A stretch of DNA of 64,000 nucleotides from Oxalobacteraceae bacterium (GCA_003537575.1 DPRS01000069.1:32116-96115); one strand, 5' to 3'; counted from the first letter of the stretch, positions 29,581 to 39,897 are shown. Translations and numbers: made by a program. The notes: generated from the letters alone by a model not told the origin.

Positions 29581-30669
29581 ATGACCGAGCGCATTACCCG
29601 CAGCACCGGCCGCAGCAGGCTGGCTACCCGTCTCGCATCCCTCCTGTTGCCCGCCACCTTGCTGACTGCCTGCGCCGTGCCGCCGCAGCAGCCGTCGCAG
29701 CCGCCCCCGGTCATCGGCGGCGAGGTGGCGCCGCAGGGTTCGCCGCAGCAGCAGGCGCTGCGAGCGATGGCGGCCGCGCAAAACAGGATCGACCGCGTCG
29801 CCGCTCCGCTGCTGGTCAATAATGCTGCCCTGTGCAAGGCCCACGCGCGCAAGCTGCTCGGTTTCTCCGCCAAGAACAAATATTCGTACTCACCCGATCT
29901 CGCCGACGTCGTGCAGCAGACCTTTGGCTATGGCGAACGGCTGCAGGTCGCCAGCGTGCTGGCCGGCAGCGGCGCCGAGCGCGTGGGTGTACTTCGCGGC
30001 GACATCCTGATCGCCGCCGAGGACAAGGAAATTCCGCCAGGTGAAGATGCCGAACGCCAGGCAGCCGCCGTGCTGGCGCCGCTGGTGCGCGGCCGCTCGC
30101 TGATCAAGCTGACGGTCGAGCGCAAGGATATCCGCACCTCGCTGGTGGTCCCGCTCACGCAGTCTTGCGGCTTCAGCATCGACCTCGGCAATGCCGATCA
30201 CGTCAACGCCTATGCCGACGGCCGCCGCATCGTCATCACACGCGGCCTGCTCGACTTCGCGCGCTCCGACCAGGAACTGGCCTACGTGATCGCGCGCGAA
30301 ATGGCCCACAACATCCTCGGCCATACCGCCAAACAGCGCATGAGCGCGACCATGGGCGGCATCATCGACAACCTGATCCGCTTTACTCCCGACCTGGACA
30401 CCATGACCGGCCGCTCCGGCATCACGCCCTACCCGGCGGAACTGGATGCCGAGGCTGACCGGCTCGGACTTTACCTTGCAGCGCGCGCCGGCTACGACAT
30501 CCACAACGCCGCGGCTTTCTGGCGCGGTCTGGCTGAGCGCTACCCGGTCTCGGTGGCCAACGGCTATACCGCGATCCATCCGAGCAGCGAAACGCGGCTG
30601 GCAGCCATCGAAAAAACCGCTACCGAAATCCGCGCCAAGAAAGCAGCAAAGCGCGCGTTAACACCCTGA
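29581..30669 (+). CDS. M48-like lipoprotein with embedded PDZ domain and altered zinc motif
   Basis: The 362-residue product has a lipoprotein signal ending in LLTAC, a proline/glutamine-rich linker, a PDZ-like segment (about residues 120-180, RLQVASVLAGSGAERVGVLR) and an M48 peptidase-like domain from about residue 200. In M48 enzymes the metal site is HExxH plus a downstream E-x-x-A-D. Here the first motif reads REMAH (239-243), so the first His is Arg. The second reads DAEAD (289-293), so the expected Glu is Asp. Catalysis may be lost or altered. AAAGGA precedes the ATG. It is cotranscribed with dut and ends at a terminator shared with clpA. Confidence 0.8.
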   Translation: MTERITRSTGRSRLATRLASLLLPATLLTACAVPPQQPSQPPPVIGGEVAPQGSPQQQALRAMAAAQNRIDRVAAPLLVNNAALCKAHARKLLGFSAKNKYSYSPDLADVVQQTFGYGERLQVASVLAGSGAERVGVLRGDILIAAEDKEIPPGEDAERQAAAVLAPLVRGRSLIKLTVERKDIRTSLVVPLTQSCGFSIDLGNADHVNAYADGRRIVITRGLLDFARSDQELAYVIAREMAHNILGHTAKQRMSATMGGIIDNLIRFTPDLDTMTGRSGITPYPAELDAEADRLGLYLAARAGYDIHNAAAFWRGLAERYPVSVANGYTAIHPSSETRLAAIEKTATEIRAKKAAKRALTP

Positions 30670-30747
30670 TAGCGCACGCTACCCCCTGACGGTGGTGACA
30701 CGAACCACGCGGCGAAAAGACCAGGCAGCCAGATAGCAATGCCAAAT

Positions 30748-30784
30748 AAAAAGCCCGACTCATTTGCATGAGCCGGGCTTTTTC
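30748..30784. terminator. Bidirectional terminator between the M48-like gene and clpA
   Basis: AAAAAGCCCG (30748-30757) pairs with CGGGCTTTTT, and inside it CTCAT pairs with ATGAG around a TTGC loop. One A/C mismatch separates the two stem parts. T tracts lie on both strands, serving convergent transcription units. Confidence 0.85.
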
Positions 30785-30828
30785 ATATGCCGCAGCAGAG
30801 TCCGTGAGCCCAGGCTGGCGTGAACGGC

Positions 30829-33129
30829 TTAATCGACCTCGGCCGCCTCCAGCGGCGCCGCCGGCGGCGCGATATCGCCCTCGACGAAGTCCAGCTTGAT
30901 CTGGTCATTGTCGTCCAGATCCACCGTCACCCTACCGCCCGACACCAGGCGACCGAACAGCAATTCGTCGGCCAGTGCCTTGCGAATCATGTCCTGGATC
31001 AGCCGCGACATCGGTCGGGCGCCCATGAGCGGATCGAAGCCCTTCTGTGACAGGAAGCGACGCAGCTTTTCGGTGAAGATGGCCTCGACCTTCTTCTCGT
31101 GCAGCTGTTCTTCCAGTTGCATCAGGAACTTGTCCACCACGCGCAGGATGATTTCCTCGTCCAGCGCCTTGAAGCTGATCACCGCATCCAGGCGGTTGCG
31201 GAACTCCGGCGTGAACATGCGCTTGATGTCGGCCATTTCGTCGCCCGCCTCGCGCTGGTCGGTGAAACCGATGGTGCGCTTCTGCAGGCTTTCGGCGCCG
31301 GCATTCGTCGTCATGATGATGATGACGTTGCGGAAGTCCGCCTTGCGGCCGTTGTTGTCGGTCAGCGTGCCGTGATCCATCACCTGCAACAGGATATTGA
31401 AGATATCCGGATGCGCCTTCTCGATCTCGTCGAGCAGCAGCACCGCATGCGGTTTCTTGGTGATCGCCTCGGTCAGCAGGCCGCCCTGGTCGAAGCCGAC
31501 GTAGCCTGGCGGCGCGCCGATCAGGCGCGACACCGCATGGCGCTCCATGTATTCCGACATGTCGAAGCGGATCAGGTCGATGCCCATGATGAAGGCCAGC
31601 TGCTTGGCGACTTCCGTCTTGCCGACGCCCGTGGGGCCAGAGAACAGGAAGGAGCCGATCGGCTTATCGGTCTTGCCCAGGCCGGCGCGCGCCATCTTGA
31701 TGGCCGAGGCCAGCGCCTCGATCGCCGGATCCTGGCCGAACACCACGTTCTTCAAGTCGCGGTCGATGGTCTGCAGCTTGCTGCGGTCATCCTGGTTAAC
31801 TGTCTGCGCCGGGATGCGGGCGATCTTGGAAATGATGTCCTCGATCTCGGCCTTGCCGATGGTTTTTTTCTGCTTCGACTTCGGCAGGATGCGCTGCGCC
31901 GCGCCCGCTTCGTCGATCACGTCGATGGCCTTGTCCGGCAGGTGGCGGTCGTTGATGAAGCGCGCCGCCAGCTCGGCCGCCGTGGTCAGGGCGGACGCCG
32001 AGTACTTGATGCCGTGATGCTCCTCGAAGCGCGATTTCAGGCCACGCAGGATCTGCACGGTCTGTTCGACGGTCGGCTCGTTGACGTCGATCTTCTGGAA
32101 GCGCCGTGACAGCGCGTGATCCTTCTCGAACACGCCGCGGTACTCGGTGAAAGTGGTCGCGCCGATGCACTTGAGCTGGCCGCTGGAAAGCGCCGGCTTC
32201 AGCAGGTTGGAGGCATCGAGCGTGCCGCCCGATGCCGCGCCGGCGCCGATGATTGTGTGGATCTCGTCGATGAACAGGATGCCGTTGGGGTTTTCCTTCA
32301 ATTGCTTGAGCACTGCCTTCAGGCGCTGCTCGAAATCGCCGCGATACTTGGTGCCGGCCAGCAGCGCGCCCATGTCGAGCGCATACACCACGGCGTTCTG
32401 CAACACTTCAGGCACGTCGCTCTGCGTGATGCGCCATGCCAGGCCCTCGGCGATGGCGGTCTTGCCGACGCCCGCTTCGCCCACCAGCAAGGGGTTGTTC
32501 TTGCGGCGGCGGCACAGCGTCTGGATGACCCGCTCGACCTCGGCGTCGCGGCCGATCAGCGGATCGATCTTGCCCTCGGCGGCGGCCTTGTTGAGGTTCT
32601 GGGTGAACTGCTCCAGCGGGCTTTCCTTGCCCTGGCCCTCGACCTGCGCGTCTTCCGCGCCTTCCGGCGACTTCTGCGGATCTGACTGCTGGTCCTTGCG
32701 CACGCCGTGCGAAATGAAATTCACCACATCCAGGCGCGTCACGCCCTGCTGGTGCAGGTAGTACACCGCATGCGAATCCTTTTCGCCGAAGATGGCCACC
32801 AGCACGTTGGCGCCGGTGACTTCCTTCTTGCCGTTGGAAGCCGACTGCACGTGCATGATGGCGCGCTGGATCACGCGCTGGAAGCCCAGGGTCGGCTGGG
32901 TATCCACTTCGCTCGTGCCCGGCACGGTGGGGGTGTTGTCGCTGATGAAGTTGGTCAGCGTTTTGCGCAGGTCTTCGATATTCACGGCGCAGGCGCGCAA
33001 TACTTCCGCAGCCGACGGGTTGTCCAGCAGCGCCAGCAGCAGGTGCTCGACGGTGATGAACTCGTGCCGGGCCTGACGCGCCTCGACGAAGGCCATATGC
33101 AAACTAACTTCAAGTTCCTGCGCAATCAT
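30829..33129 (-). CDS. clpA: ATP-dependent Clp protease ATP-binding subunit ClpA
   Basis: ClpA is an AAA+ unfoldase that feeds substrates to ClpP. The 766-residue product has the N-domain ([20 protein letters not shown]), two AAA+ modules with Walker A motifs GEAGVGKT and GPTGVGKT, and the ClpP-docking IGL-like loop region in the second module. The ATG at 33129 is chosen because it overlaps the clpS stop as ATGA and matches the ClpA N-terminus; the longer open frame to 33231 is only clpS read in another frame. Translational coupling with clpS fits their direct interaction. Confidence 0.96.
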   Translation of the reverse strand: MIAQELEVSLHMAFVEARQARHEFITVEHLLLALLDNPSAAEVLRACAVNIEDLRKTLTNFISDNTPTVPGTSEVDTQPTLGFQRVIQRAIMHVQSASNGKKEVTGANVLVAIFGEKDSHAVYYLHQQGVTRLDVVNFISHGVRKDQQSDPQKSPEGAEDAQVEGQGKESPLEQFTQNLNKAAAEGKIDPLIGRDAEVERVIQTLCRRRKNNPLLVGEAGVGKTAIAEGLAWRITQSDVPEVLQNAVVYALDMGALLAGTKYRGDFEQRLKAVLKQLKENPNGILFIDEIHTIIGAGAASGGTLDASNLLKPALSSGQLKCIGATTFTEYRGVFEKDHALSRRFQKIDVNEPTVEQTVQILRGLKSRFEEHHGIKYSASALTTAAELAARFINDRHLPDKAIDVIDEAGAAQRILPKSKQKKTIGKAEIEDIISKIARIPAQTVNQDDRSKLQTIDRDLKNVVFGQDPAIEALASAIKMARAGLGKTDKPIGSFLFSGPTGVGKTEVAKQLAFIMGIDLIRFDMSEYMERHAVSRLIGAPPGYVGFDQGGLLTEAITKKPHAVLLLDEIEKAHPDIFNILLQVMDHGTLTDNNGRKADFRNVIIIMTTNAGAESLQKRTIGFTDQREAGDEMADIKRMFTPEFRNRLDAVISFKALDEEIILRVVDKFLMQLEEQLHEKKVEAIFTEKLRRFLSQKGFDPLMGARPMSRLIQDMIRKALADELLFGRLVSGGRVTVDLDDNDQIKLDFVEGDIAPPAAPLEAAEVD

Positions 33130-33434
33130 GCTTCCTCCATCACGCACTGCAGGGGATGCCCTGCCTTTCTGGCGTGGGTTAATACGAGTTCGACTTTCGT
33201 GGACGCGATATCCTTCGGATACACGCCGCACATTCCTTTTCCATCGCGGTGCACCTTGAGCATAATTTGCGTGGCAGTCTCACGGTCCTTGTTGAAATAT
33301 TCCTGAAGAATCGCCACCACGAATTCCATTGGGGTGTAATCATCGTTCAGTAATAATACCTGGTACATGGGAGGCGGCTTGAGCTTTTGCTCTTGCCTTG
33401 CAAGTACCGTACCGTTTTCATGCTTAGTTGCCAT
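33126..33434 (-). CDS. clpS: ATP-dependent Clp protease adaptor ClpS
   Basis: ClpS is the N-end rule adaptor that binds proteins with bulky N-terminal residues and delivers them to ClpA. The 102-residue product has a flexible N-terminal tail and the core motif [20 protein letters not shown], with the substrate-pocket Asn-Asp-Asp. [16 protein letters not shown] follows, also typical. It overlaps clpA by 4 nt. A TAGAAT element (33441-33446, minus strand) lies only 6 nt before the ATG, so the leader may be very short or another promoter may be used. Confidence 0.96.
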   Translation of the reverse strand: MATKHENGTVLARQEQKLKPPPMYQVLLLNDDYTPMEFVVAILQEYFNKDRETATQIMLKVHRDGKGMCGVYPKDIASTKVELVLTHARKAGHPLQCVMEEA

Positions 33435-33608
33435 GCGTCTATTCTAATGCTTCCACTTAGGTGCGCAACGCCCAAAAATAATTCCTGCTTTCGTTTTAAG
33501 CGATATTACGCCCTTTCTTGACTGTGCGCAGATGGCGACAAGTTAGAGTAAAACAAGTGGAAATTGTTGCGATCGCGCATAAATTGGCAATTTCACTGTT
33601 TGATAGCC

Positions 33609-33637
33609 TTGACTTTCCCTTTTTTTCCTAGAACAAT
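33609..33637 (+). promoter_or_regulatory. Promoter and long leader of the cold-shock gene
   Basis: TTGACT (33609-33614) and AACAAT (33632-33637) are separated by 17 nt and make a plausible sigma-70 promoter. The transcript would carry a leader of about 130 nt before the ATG at 33774, like the long structured leaders of cspA-type mRNAs. The rest of the 339-nt stretch 33435-33773 between clpS and this gene shows no convincing coding sequence. Confidence 0.5.
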
Positions 33638-33773
33638 GGACAACATTGGCAAGTGTGAAAGTTGCATGCTTGCTAATACGAAGTGAGCAGGTTTGGAGAG
33701 GGGGCAGCTTTGCGCGAGCCTTCTTGCTTTTACGGCTCGTGTGATTAGTTCAATTTGAAAGAAGCTTTTTATT

Positions 33774-33977
33774 ATGGCAACTGGTACTGTCAAGTGGTTC
33801 AACGATTCCAAAGGTTTCGGTTTTATCACTCCTGATGATGGCGGCGAAGATCTGTTCGCACACTTTTCCGCAATCCAGATGAACGGCTTCAAGACCTTGA
33901 AAGAAGGTCAAAAAGTCCAGTTCGAAGTGACGCAAGGCCCGAAAGGCAAGCAAGCTTCCAACATTCAAGCTCCTTGA
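33774..33977 (+). CDS. Cold-shock domain protein (CspA family)
   Basis: This 67-residue single cold-shock domain protein binds single-stranded RNA/DNA and probably acts as an RNA chaperone. RNP1 is KGFGFI (13-18) and RNP2 is DLFAHF (26-31); the start [20 protein letters not shown] is typical. Which csp paralogue it represents cannot be decided. A long leader upstream and a strong terminator downstream make it a monocistronic unit between clpSA and icd. Confidence 0.96.
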   Translation: MATGTVKWFNDSKGFGFITPDDGGEDLFAHFSAIQMNGFKTLKEGQKVQFEVTQGPKGKQASNIQAP

Positions 33978-34000
33978 TTACATTCAGGACGCTTAAGAAA

Positions 34001-34027
34001 AAGCCCCGCTACCGCGGGGCTTTTTTT
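34001..34027 (+). terminator. Terminator of the cold-shock gene
   Basis: GCCCCGC (34003-34009) and GCGGGGC (34014-34020) form a 7-bp GC stem with a 4-nt loop, followed by seven Ts. It starts about 25 nt after the stop codon. Confidence 0.92.
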
Positions 34028-34085
34028 GTTATTGTTGCATTAGTGCATCATTCAAGGCACTACTTACGCAAATGACATACACATT

Positions 34086-34113
34086 AAAAAAGCCGGACCA
34101 AGTCCGGCTTTTT
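34086..34113 (-). terminator. Terminator of icd
   Basis: AAGCCGGAC (34090-34098) and GTCCGGCTT (34102-34110) form a 9-bp stem with a 3-nt loop. On the minus strand a run of Ts follows, 22 nt after the icd stop codon. On the plus strand TTTTT is also present, so it may act both ways. Confidence 0.88.
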
Positions 34114-34135
34114 GGGGTATTCGCCAATATGCGAA

Positions 34136-35389
34136 TTACATGTGTTCGATCATGACCTGGCCAAAGCCCGAGCACGATACCTGGGTTGCGCCTTCCATCA
34201 GACGGGCGAAGTCGTAGGTTACCTTCTTCGAGGCGATCGACTTTTCCATCGAGCTGATGATCAGGTCGGCCGCTTCGGCCCAACCCATGTGGCGCAACAT
34301 CATTTCCGCCGACAGGATCAGGGAACCAGGGTTGACGTAATCCTTGCCGGCATACTTAGGCGCGGTGCCGTGGGTAGCTTCGAACATCGCCACCGAATCC
34401 GACAGGTTGGCGCCCGGCGCGATGCCGATGCCGCCGACTTGCGCTGCCAGAGCGTCGGAAATGTAGTCGCCGTTCAGGTTCAGGGTGGCAATCACGCTGT
34501 ACTCGTTCGGACGCAGCAGGATCTGCTGCAGGAAGGCGTCGGCAATCGAATCCTTGACGATGATGTCTTTGCCGGTCTTCGGATTCTTGAACTTGCACCA
34601 CGGGCCGCCGTCGATCAGCTCGGCGCCGAATTCCTTCTGCGCCAGGGCATAAGACCAGTCACGGAAGCCGCCTTCGGTGTACTTCATGATGTTGCCCTTG
34701 TGGACGATCGTCACGGAAGGCTTGTCATTGTCGATGGCGTACTGGATCGCCTTGCGCACCAGGCGCTCGGTGCCTTCGCGCGAGACCGGCTTGATGCCGA
34801 TGCCGGACGAACCCGGGAAGCGGATCTTCTTGACGCCCATTTCCTTGATCAGGAAATCGATCAGCTTCTTGGCGTTGTCGGAACCTTCGGCCCATTCGAT
34901 GCCGGCATAGATGTCTTCGGAGTTTTCACGGAAGATCACCATGTCGGTCTTTTCAGGCTCGCGCACCGGCGAAGGCACGCCCTTGAAGTAGCGCACCGGG
35001 CGCAGGCAGACGTACAGGTCGAGTTCCTGGCGCAGCGCGACGTTCAGGGAACGGATGCCGCCGCCGACCGGCGTGGTCAGCGGGCCCTTGATCGAGACCA
35101 CATAATCCTTCAGCACTTGCAGGGTTTCTTCCGGCAGCCAGACGTCCGGGCCGTAGACCTTGGTCGATTTTTCACCGGCATAGATTTCCATCCAGCTGAT
35201 CTTGCGCTTGCCGCCATAAGCCTTGGCGACAGCGGCATCGACCACCTTGATCATGACCGGGCTGATATCGACACCGGTGCCGTCACCCTCGATGTAAGGG
35301 ATCACCGGATTGTCGGGAACAGTCAGGGAAAAGTCGGGATTGACGCTGATTTTTTTGCCGTCGGCAGGTACTTTAATATGTTGAAACAT
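34136..35389 (-). CDS. icd: Isocitrate dehydrogenase (NADP+)
   Basis: The enzyme oxidatively decarboxylates isocitrate to 2-oxoglutarate in the TCA cycle. The 417-residue E. coli-type product has [20 protein letters not shown], whose Ser is the residue phosphorylated by AceK in enterics. It also has [19 protein letters not shown], the catalytic Lys/Tyr region [15 protein letters not shown] and the cofactor segment [19 protein letters not shown]. The start is the ATG at 35389 ([16 protein letters not shown]), the family norm; the frame extends to 35440 without support. It is divergent from rluE. Confidence 0.96.
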   Translation of the reverse strand: MFQHIKVPADGKKISVNPDFSLTVPDNPVIPYIEGDGTGVDISPVMIKVVDAAVAKAYGGKRKISWMEIYAGEKSTKVYGPDVWLPEETLQVLKDYVVSIKGPLTTPVGGGIRSLNVALRQELDLYVCLRPVRYFKGVPSPVREPEKTDMVIFRENSEDIYAGIEWAEGSDNAKKLIDFLIKEMGVKKIRFPGSSGIGIKPVSREGTERLVRKAIQYAIDNDKPSVTIVHKGNIMKYTEGGFRDWSYALAQKEFGAELIDGGPWCKFKNPKTGKDIIVKDSIADAFLQQILLRPNEYSVIATLNLNGDYISDALAAQVGGIGIAPGANLSDSVAMFEATHGTAPKYAGKDYVNPGSLILSAEMMLRHMGWAEAADLIISSMEKSIASKKVTYDFARLMEGATQVSCSGFGQVMIEHM

Positions 35390-35650
35390 CTTGGTCTCCG
35401 GGTAAAAGGAGGAGGAATTGTCCGGGTGTCTTTTCTTCAACCGCCGGTTCTACATCGAATGCCAGTCTTATATAAGACATAAGACAACATTTCGTATTAT
35501 GCACTAGTATTTTACTTTGTGCCATATTGTGGCAACAATTTGGGATGCTGACAAGCGTCCGAAGGCCAAATTCAGTCGCCATTTTCCGGTACGCATGCGG
35601 ACAGTACAATCATGTAAGCCATCCGTGCATTTACCTTGTTCTATATCAAC

Positions 35651-36214
35651 ATGCCACTCATCCTTTTTAACAAGCCGTATCAAGTCATGTGCCAATTCTC
35701 CCCTCATCCGGAGCGGCAAACCCTGGCGGATTACCTGTCCATTCCGGGCATTTATCCCGCCGGACGGCTCGACGCCGACAGCGAAGGACTGGTCCTGCTG
35801 ACCGATGACGGCCAGCTTCAGCACGAGCTGAGTCATCCGGCGCGCAAGCAACCGAAAACCTATATCGTGCAAGTCGAAGGCCGCCCTGACAAGGCCCAGC
35901 TCGCGTGCCTTTCCGGGCCGCTGGATCTGGGCGACTTCACCACCCTTCCCTGCCATGCCCGCCAGATTCTTGAACCCGAATGGCTGTGGCCGCGCAATCC
36001 GCCGATCCGGCAGCGCGCCAATGCCCCCACCAGCTGGCTGGCCATAACCCTCACCGAAGGCAAGAATCGCCAGGTGCGGCGCATGACCGCCGCCGTTGGC
36101 CTGCCCACTTTGCGGCTGATTAGAATAGCCATCGGTCCCTGTTCACTGGAAAGCCATCCCCTGCTGCCTGGCGAATGGTGCGAAGTAAGTGCGGACGCAC
36201 TGACCGCTCATTGA
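35651..36214 (+). CDS. rluE: Pseudouridine synthase, RluE-like
   Basis: The 187-residue protein lacks an S4 domain and matches the short RluE branch of RsuA-type pseudouridine synthases. RluE isomerises U2457 in 23S rRNA. The catalytic aspartate is in GRLDADSEGLVLLTDDG (residues about 38-54). The RNA-binding/active-site basic motif EGKNRQVRRMTAAVGLPTLR is near residue 137. The ATG at 35651 gives the compact family start MPLILFNKPYQV. The gene is divergent from icd and 101 nt before the DUF192 gene. Confidence 0.9.
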   Translation: MPLILFNKPYQVMCQFSPHPERQTLADYLSIPGIYPAGRLDADSEGLVLLTDDGQLQHELSHPARKQPKTYIVQVEGRPDKAQLACLSGPLDLGDFTTLPCHARQILEPEWLWPRNPPIRQRANAPTSWLAITLTEGKNRQVRRMTAAVGLPTLRLIRIAIGPCSLESHPLLPGEWCEVSADALTAH

Positions 36215-36315
36215 CCTGACAAGCTGGCGCATCCAGCTCAGTCTTTCCTTCGATTTACTGCCTTTCCGCGGTTATTTTTGTATCATCTAGCCTGACATCA
36301 CAGCCCAACCATGCC

Positions 36316-36768
36316 ATGAGAAATTTACTTGCTCCTCTGATCCATTCCACGCTCGCAGCGACGCTCATCCTGGGTGCTGCCACCGCCGATGCCCAGCAGG
36401 TGGCGAAATTCCGCACCATTCCGCTGAATATCGGCATTCACGTGATCAAGGCGGAAGCCGCTGCTTCACCCGCGCAGCGCGAGCAAGGCCTGATGCACCG
36501 GGAAAAGATGGGCCCCAATGAAGGCATGGTGTTCCTGTTCGGCGCGCCCACCACGGTGTGCATGTGGATGAAGAACACCCTGATACCGCTGTCGGTCGCC
36601 TTTATCGACGAGCAGGGAAAAATCGTGAATATCGCAGACATGCAACCGCACAGCACCGAATCGCATTGCGGTGAAAAGCCGGTGAAATATGCGCTTGAAA
36701 TGAACCAGGGCTGGTTCGCGCAAAAGAGTATCAAGGCAGGCGCCGTAGTCGACGGCTTGCCCCGTTAG
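36316..36768 (+). CDS. Secreted DUF192 family protein
   Basis: The 150-residue product has a signal peptide (to about residue 26, ending ATADAQ) and one DUF192 domain. The hallmark REQGLMHREKMGPNEGMVFLF is followed by WMKNTLIPLSVAFIDEQGKI and CGEKPVKYALEMNQGWF. The domain is a small beta structure found periplasmically across Proteobacteria with no firmly established function. It is followed by a bidirectional terminator shared with rpsT. Confidence 0.88.
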   Translation: MRNLLAPLIHSTLAATLILGAATADAQQVAKFRTIPLNIGIHVIKAEAAASPAQREQGLMHREKMGPNEGMVFLFGAPTTVCMWMKNTLIPLSVAFIDEQGKIVNIADMQPHSTESHCGEKPVKYALEMNQGWFAQKSIKAGAVVDGLPR

Positions 36769-36785
36769 AATAAAATGCAAACAAC

Positions 36786-36814
36786 AAAAGCCGCGTGCAA
36801 TACGCGGCTTTTTG
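36786..36814. terminator. Bidirectional terminator between the DUF192 gene and rpsT
   Basis: AAAAGCCGCGT (36786-36796) and ACGCGGCTTTT (36802-36812) form an 11-bp perfect stem with a 5-nt loop and T tracts on both strands. Confidence 0.9.
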
Positions 36815-36863
36815 TTTTAATTCTCTCACGCCGCCGGGCAAGCCCGGGCAGACGCGGAAAATA

Positions 36864-37127
36864 TCAGGCCAGGGCCTTGATGGCGGCAGCCAGGCGGCTC
36901 TTGTGGCGAGCGGCCTTGTTCTTGTGAATGATTTTCTTGTCAGCGATGGTGTCGATAGTGGACACGGATGCCTGGAAAACCTGGGCAGCAGCAGCCTTGT
37001 CGCCGGCTTCGATCGCCTTGCGCACGGCCTTGATTGCGGTACGCAGCGTGGAACGCTGGCTGGAATTGTGAGCATTCAACTTGACTGCTTGACGAGCACG
37101 CTTGCGCGCTTGTGCGGTATTTGCCAT
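36864..37127 (-). CDS. rpsT: 30S ribosomal protein S20
   Basis: S20 binds 16S rRNA early in 30S assembly. The 87-residue, very basic, helical product starts [20 protein letters not shown] and continues with [20 protein letters not shown] and [14 protein letters not shown], all typical. It is monocistronic here and divergent from murJ, the common proteobacterial rpsT/murJ arrangement. The roughly 257-nt spacer to murJ should hold both promoters; I cannot place them with confidence. Confidence 0.97.
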   Translation of the reverse strand: MANTAQARKRARQAVKLNAHNSSQRSTLRTAIKAVRKAIEAGDKAAAAQVFQASVSTIDTIADKKIIHKNKAARHKSRLAAAIKALA

Positions 37128-37384
37128 GAAAAGATCCTAAACGATGTCCGAGTAATGCGTTCGCAATACCAACATGCAGGTACCACGAGCCAAATTCTGT
37201 AAAGCCGTCGAGTATAAGCTTTTTTCATCGGATTGGCAATTCCTTCCTTATTTCCAAGAAATACCTTTATAACATTGCCATCCAGACATTCCCTAATTTC
37301 TTTGCTCTGCCAAAAAGCCATGCGCCATGAGATACGCTATGTTTCCAGGTTTTGCCCGAATGCTTGCAAGCTATAATTGCCGCC

Positions 37385-38935
37385 ATGAACTTGTATAGAG
37401 CCCTGGTCACCGTCTCCGGCATGACCCTGCTGTCGCGCATCACCGGTTTGCTGCGCGAATTCCTGATTGCGCGGGCATTTGGCGCCTCAGCCTACACCGA
37501 CGCCTTTTTCATCGCCTTCCGTATTCCCAACCTGCTGCGCCGCCTGTTCGCCGAAGGGGCTTTTTCGCAGGCTTTCGTGCCTATCCTGGGGGAATACAAA
37601 AACCAGCGCGGCGACACCGCCACCAAGGAACTGGTCGACCATGTCGGCACCATCCTGGTGTGGGCGCTGGTGCTGACCAGCCTGATCGGCATCGTTGCCG
37701 CGCCGGCGGTGGTGTATCTCATCGCCACCGGCCTGAAAGACGAAGGGGATGTCTTCCAGGCGACCGTCATGATGACGCGCATCATGTTCCCGTACATCGG
37801 CTTCATGTCTTTTGTCGCGCTGGCCGGCGGCATCCTGAATACCTGGCGCGAATTCCGCATCCCCGCCTTTACGCCGGTATTGCTGAACCTGGCCTTCATT
37901 GCCGCTTCGCTTTTCCTGGCGCCGCACCTGCAGCAGCCGGTGTATGCGCTGGCGATTGCGGTGTTTGCCGGCGGCGTCATGCAACTGGCGATCCAGCTTC
38001 CAGCCCTAAAAAAAATCGGCATGCTGCCGTGCATCGGCTTCAATCCTCTGCTGGCCTGGCGCGATCCCGGCGTGCGCCGCGTGCTGCGGCAAATGGTGCC
38101 GGCCACCTTCGCGGTCTCGGTCGGCCAGCTCAGCATCATCATCAATACCAATATCGCTTCGCACCTGGAAAAAGGCAGCGTCTCCTGGCTGAACTATGCC
38201 GACCGGCTGATGGAGTTCCCGACCGGCATGCTGGGCGTGGCGCTTGGCACCATCCTGCTCCCCAGCCTGTCCAAGGCGCATGCCGACGGCGATCCGGCCG
38301 AATATTCCGCCCTGCTTGACTGGGGTTTGCGCCTGACTTTCCTGCTGGCCTTGCCGGCCGCGGTCGCGTTGGCCACGCTGGCGGAACCGATGACAACCAC
38401 GCTTTTTCATTACGGCAAATTCTCTGCCACGGCAGTCGACAAGACCGAGCAGGCCTTGATTGCCTATGGTGTCGGCTTGCTGGGCCTGATCCTGGTAAAA
38501 ATTCTTGCGCCCGGCTTTTACGCGAAACAAGACATTAAAACTCCGGTCAAAATTGCCATTGGCGTGCTGATCGCAACCCAGTTGATGAACCTTGCATTTG
38601 TCCCCTGGATTGCGCATGCCGGCCTGGCGCTGTCGGTCGGTCTGGGCGCCTGCCTGAATGCCAGCCTGCTGTTCTGGGGTCTGCGTCGGCGTGGCATTTA
38701 CCAGGCGCAAAGGGGCTGGGGCCTATTTTTCATCAAACTGGCAGGCGCCGTCATCTTGATGGCAGGGGCGGCCTTGTGGAGCGCGGGCCAGTTCAACTGG
38801 ATCGCGCTGCAAGCCCAGCCGCTGCAACGCATCGGTGCGCTGGCATTAGTAGGATGCGTTTGCGGCCTGACTTATTTTGCCGCGCTGTTTGCCATGGGCT
38901 TTCGCTTCCGGGATTTCAAGCGCAATGCTGCGTGA
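37385..38935 (+). CDS. murJ: Lipid II flippase MurJ
   Basis: MurJ is an inner-membrane MOP-superfamily flippase that moves lipid II to the periplasmic side for peptidoglycan polymerisation. The 516-residue product has about 14 hydrophobic segments. It shows the N-terminal signature SRITGLLREFLIARAFGAS and the FRIPNLLRRLFAEGAFSQAF loop that contains the essential arginines. ATG 37385 (MNLYRALVTVSGMTLLSRI) is the normal start; the frame opens earlier at 37352 without support. It is divergent from rpsT. Confidence 0.96.
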   Translation: MNLYRALVTVSGMTLLSRITGLLREFLIARAFGASAYTDAFFIAFRIPNLLRRLFAEGAFSQAFVPILGEYKNQRGDTATKELVDHVGTILVWALVLTSLIGIVAAPAVVYLIATGLKDEGDVFQATVMMTRIMFPYIGFMSFVALAGGILNTWREFRIPAFTPVLLNLAFIAASLFLAPHLQQPVYALAIAVFAGGVMQLAIQLPALKKIGMLPCIGFNPLLAWRDPGVRRVLRQMVPATFAVSVGQLSIIINTNIASHLEKGSVSWLNYADRLMEFPTGMLGVALGTILLPSLSKAHADGDPAEYSALLDWGLRLTFLLALPAAVALATLAEPMTTTLFHYGKFSATAVDKTEQALIAYGVGLLGLILVKILAPGFYAKQDIKTPVKIAIGVLIATQLMNLAFVPWIAHAGLALSVGLGACLNASLLFWGLRRRGIYQAQRGWGLFFIKLAGAVILMAGAALWSAGQFNWIALQAQPLQRIGALALVGCVCGLTYFAALFAMGFRFRDFKRNAA

Positions 38936-38999
38936 TCCGGTAGCACCAAGGGCGTTCAGGCATTATGATGGTTGAATATATTGACTGCATGCGACGACG

Positions 39000-39833
39000 A
39001 TGATCAGCGCTCTTGATTATTTTTCCGCACTGGTGCAACAGGACGAGGATTTTCCGCTGTTCGAAGCGGCGCTGGCGATCGCGCAAGATGCCGATCCCTG
39101 GCTCGATTTCGGCGCCGTCCAGGAAACCGTCGACAGCCTTGCCGCGCAATTGCAGCGCCGCCTGCCCGGGGATGCCTCAGACATCCAGAAACTGCGCTTG
39201 CTGAATCACTTCTTTTACAACGAGCTTGGCTTTGCCGGCAACGTCAACGATTACTACGCTCCCACAAACAGCTACCTGCAGCGGGTGCTCGAAAGCCGGC
39301 GCGGCATTCCGATCTCGCTGGCGGTGATCTACATAGAACTGGCGCAGCAAATCGGCCTGGAAGTACGCGGTGTCGCCTTCCCCGGCCATTTCCTGATGAA
39401 ACTGTCAATTCCCGCCGGCGAAATCATTCTCGATCCCTTCAACGGCGCCAGCCTGTCGCGTGAAGAACTCGAGGAAAGGCTGGAGCCTTATCTGGGCCAG
39501 TACCATCACCCCGAGCTGTCGCTGGCGGTTTATCTGCAGACCTCCCCGCCGCGCGCAATTCTCGCGCGCATGCTGCACAATCTGAAGGCTTTGTTTACGG
39601 AGCAGCAAGACTGGGAACGGATGCTGGAAGTGCAACAGCGGCTGGTGATACTGTTGCCGGCCGAAGTGAGCGAGCGGCGCGACCGCGGCCTGGCGTATGC
39701 GCATCTCGAGTGTCCGCAAGCGGCGCTGGAGGATTTACAAGCTTATCTGGCGGAATGTCCCTATGCCAACGATGCGCAAAGCCTGCGCGATCGCCTGCCG
39801 GAATTGCGCCGGGCGAGCAAGCGCTTGAGCTGA
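39000..39833 (+). CDS. SirB1 family (transglutaminase-like fold, TPR tail) protein
   Basis: The 277-residue protein matches the SirB1/YchA family. An N-terminal transglutaminase-like domain holds SRRGIPISLAVIYIELAQQI and VRGVAFPGHFLMKL, with the His/Asp region but no obvious catalytic Cys. The C-terminal third (from about 190) is TPR-like helical. Family function is not known biochemically; in many genomes it sits near prmC/hemK. Here it follows murJ by 64 nt and could be cotranscribed. It has no signal peptide, so it is probably cytosolic. Confidence 0.85.
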   Translation: MISALDYFSALVQQDEDFPLFEAALAIAQDADPWLDFGAVQETVDSLAAQLQRRLPGDASDIQKLRLLNHFFYNELGFAGNVNDYYAPTNSYLQRVLESRRGIPISLAVIYIELAQQIGLEVRGVAFPGHFLMKLSIPAGEIILDPFNGASLSREELEERLEPYLGQYHHPELSLAVYLQTSPPRAILARMLHNLKALFTEQQDWERMLEVQQRLVILLPAEVSERRDRGLAYAHLECPQAALEDLQAYLAECPYANDAQSLRDRLPELRRASKRLS

Positions 39834-39897
39834 GCGGAACCGCGGCCTCCCGTCTCCAGTTTCAGCTTCAGCCCTAAGTCCAGCTCTTGCGCTTGCT

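Noticed and set aside
33593..33892. 99-codon minus-strand frame covering the cold-shock gene start
   Set aside because: It is antisense to the cold-shock protein and its leader, with no Shine-Dalgarno or domain.
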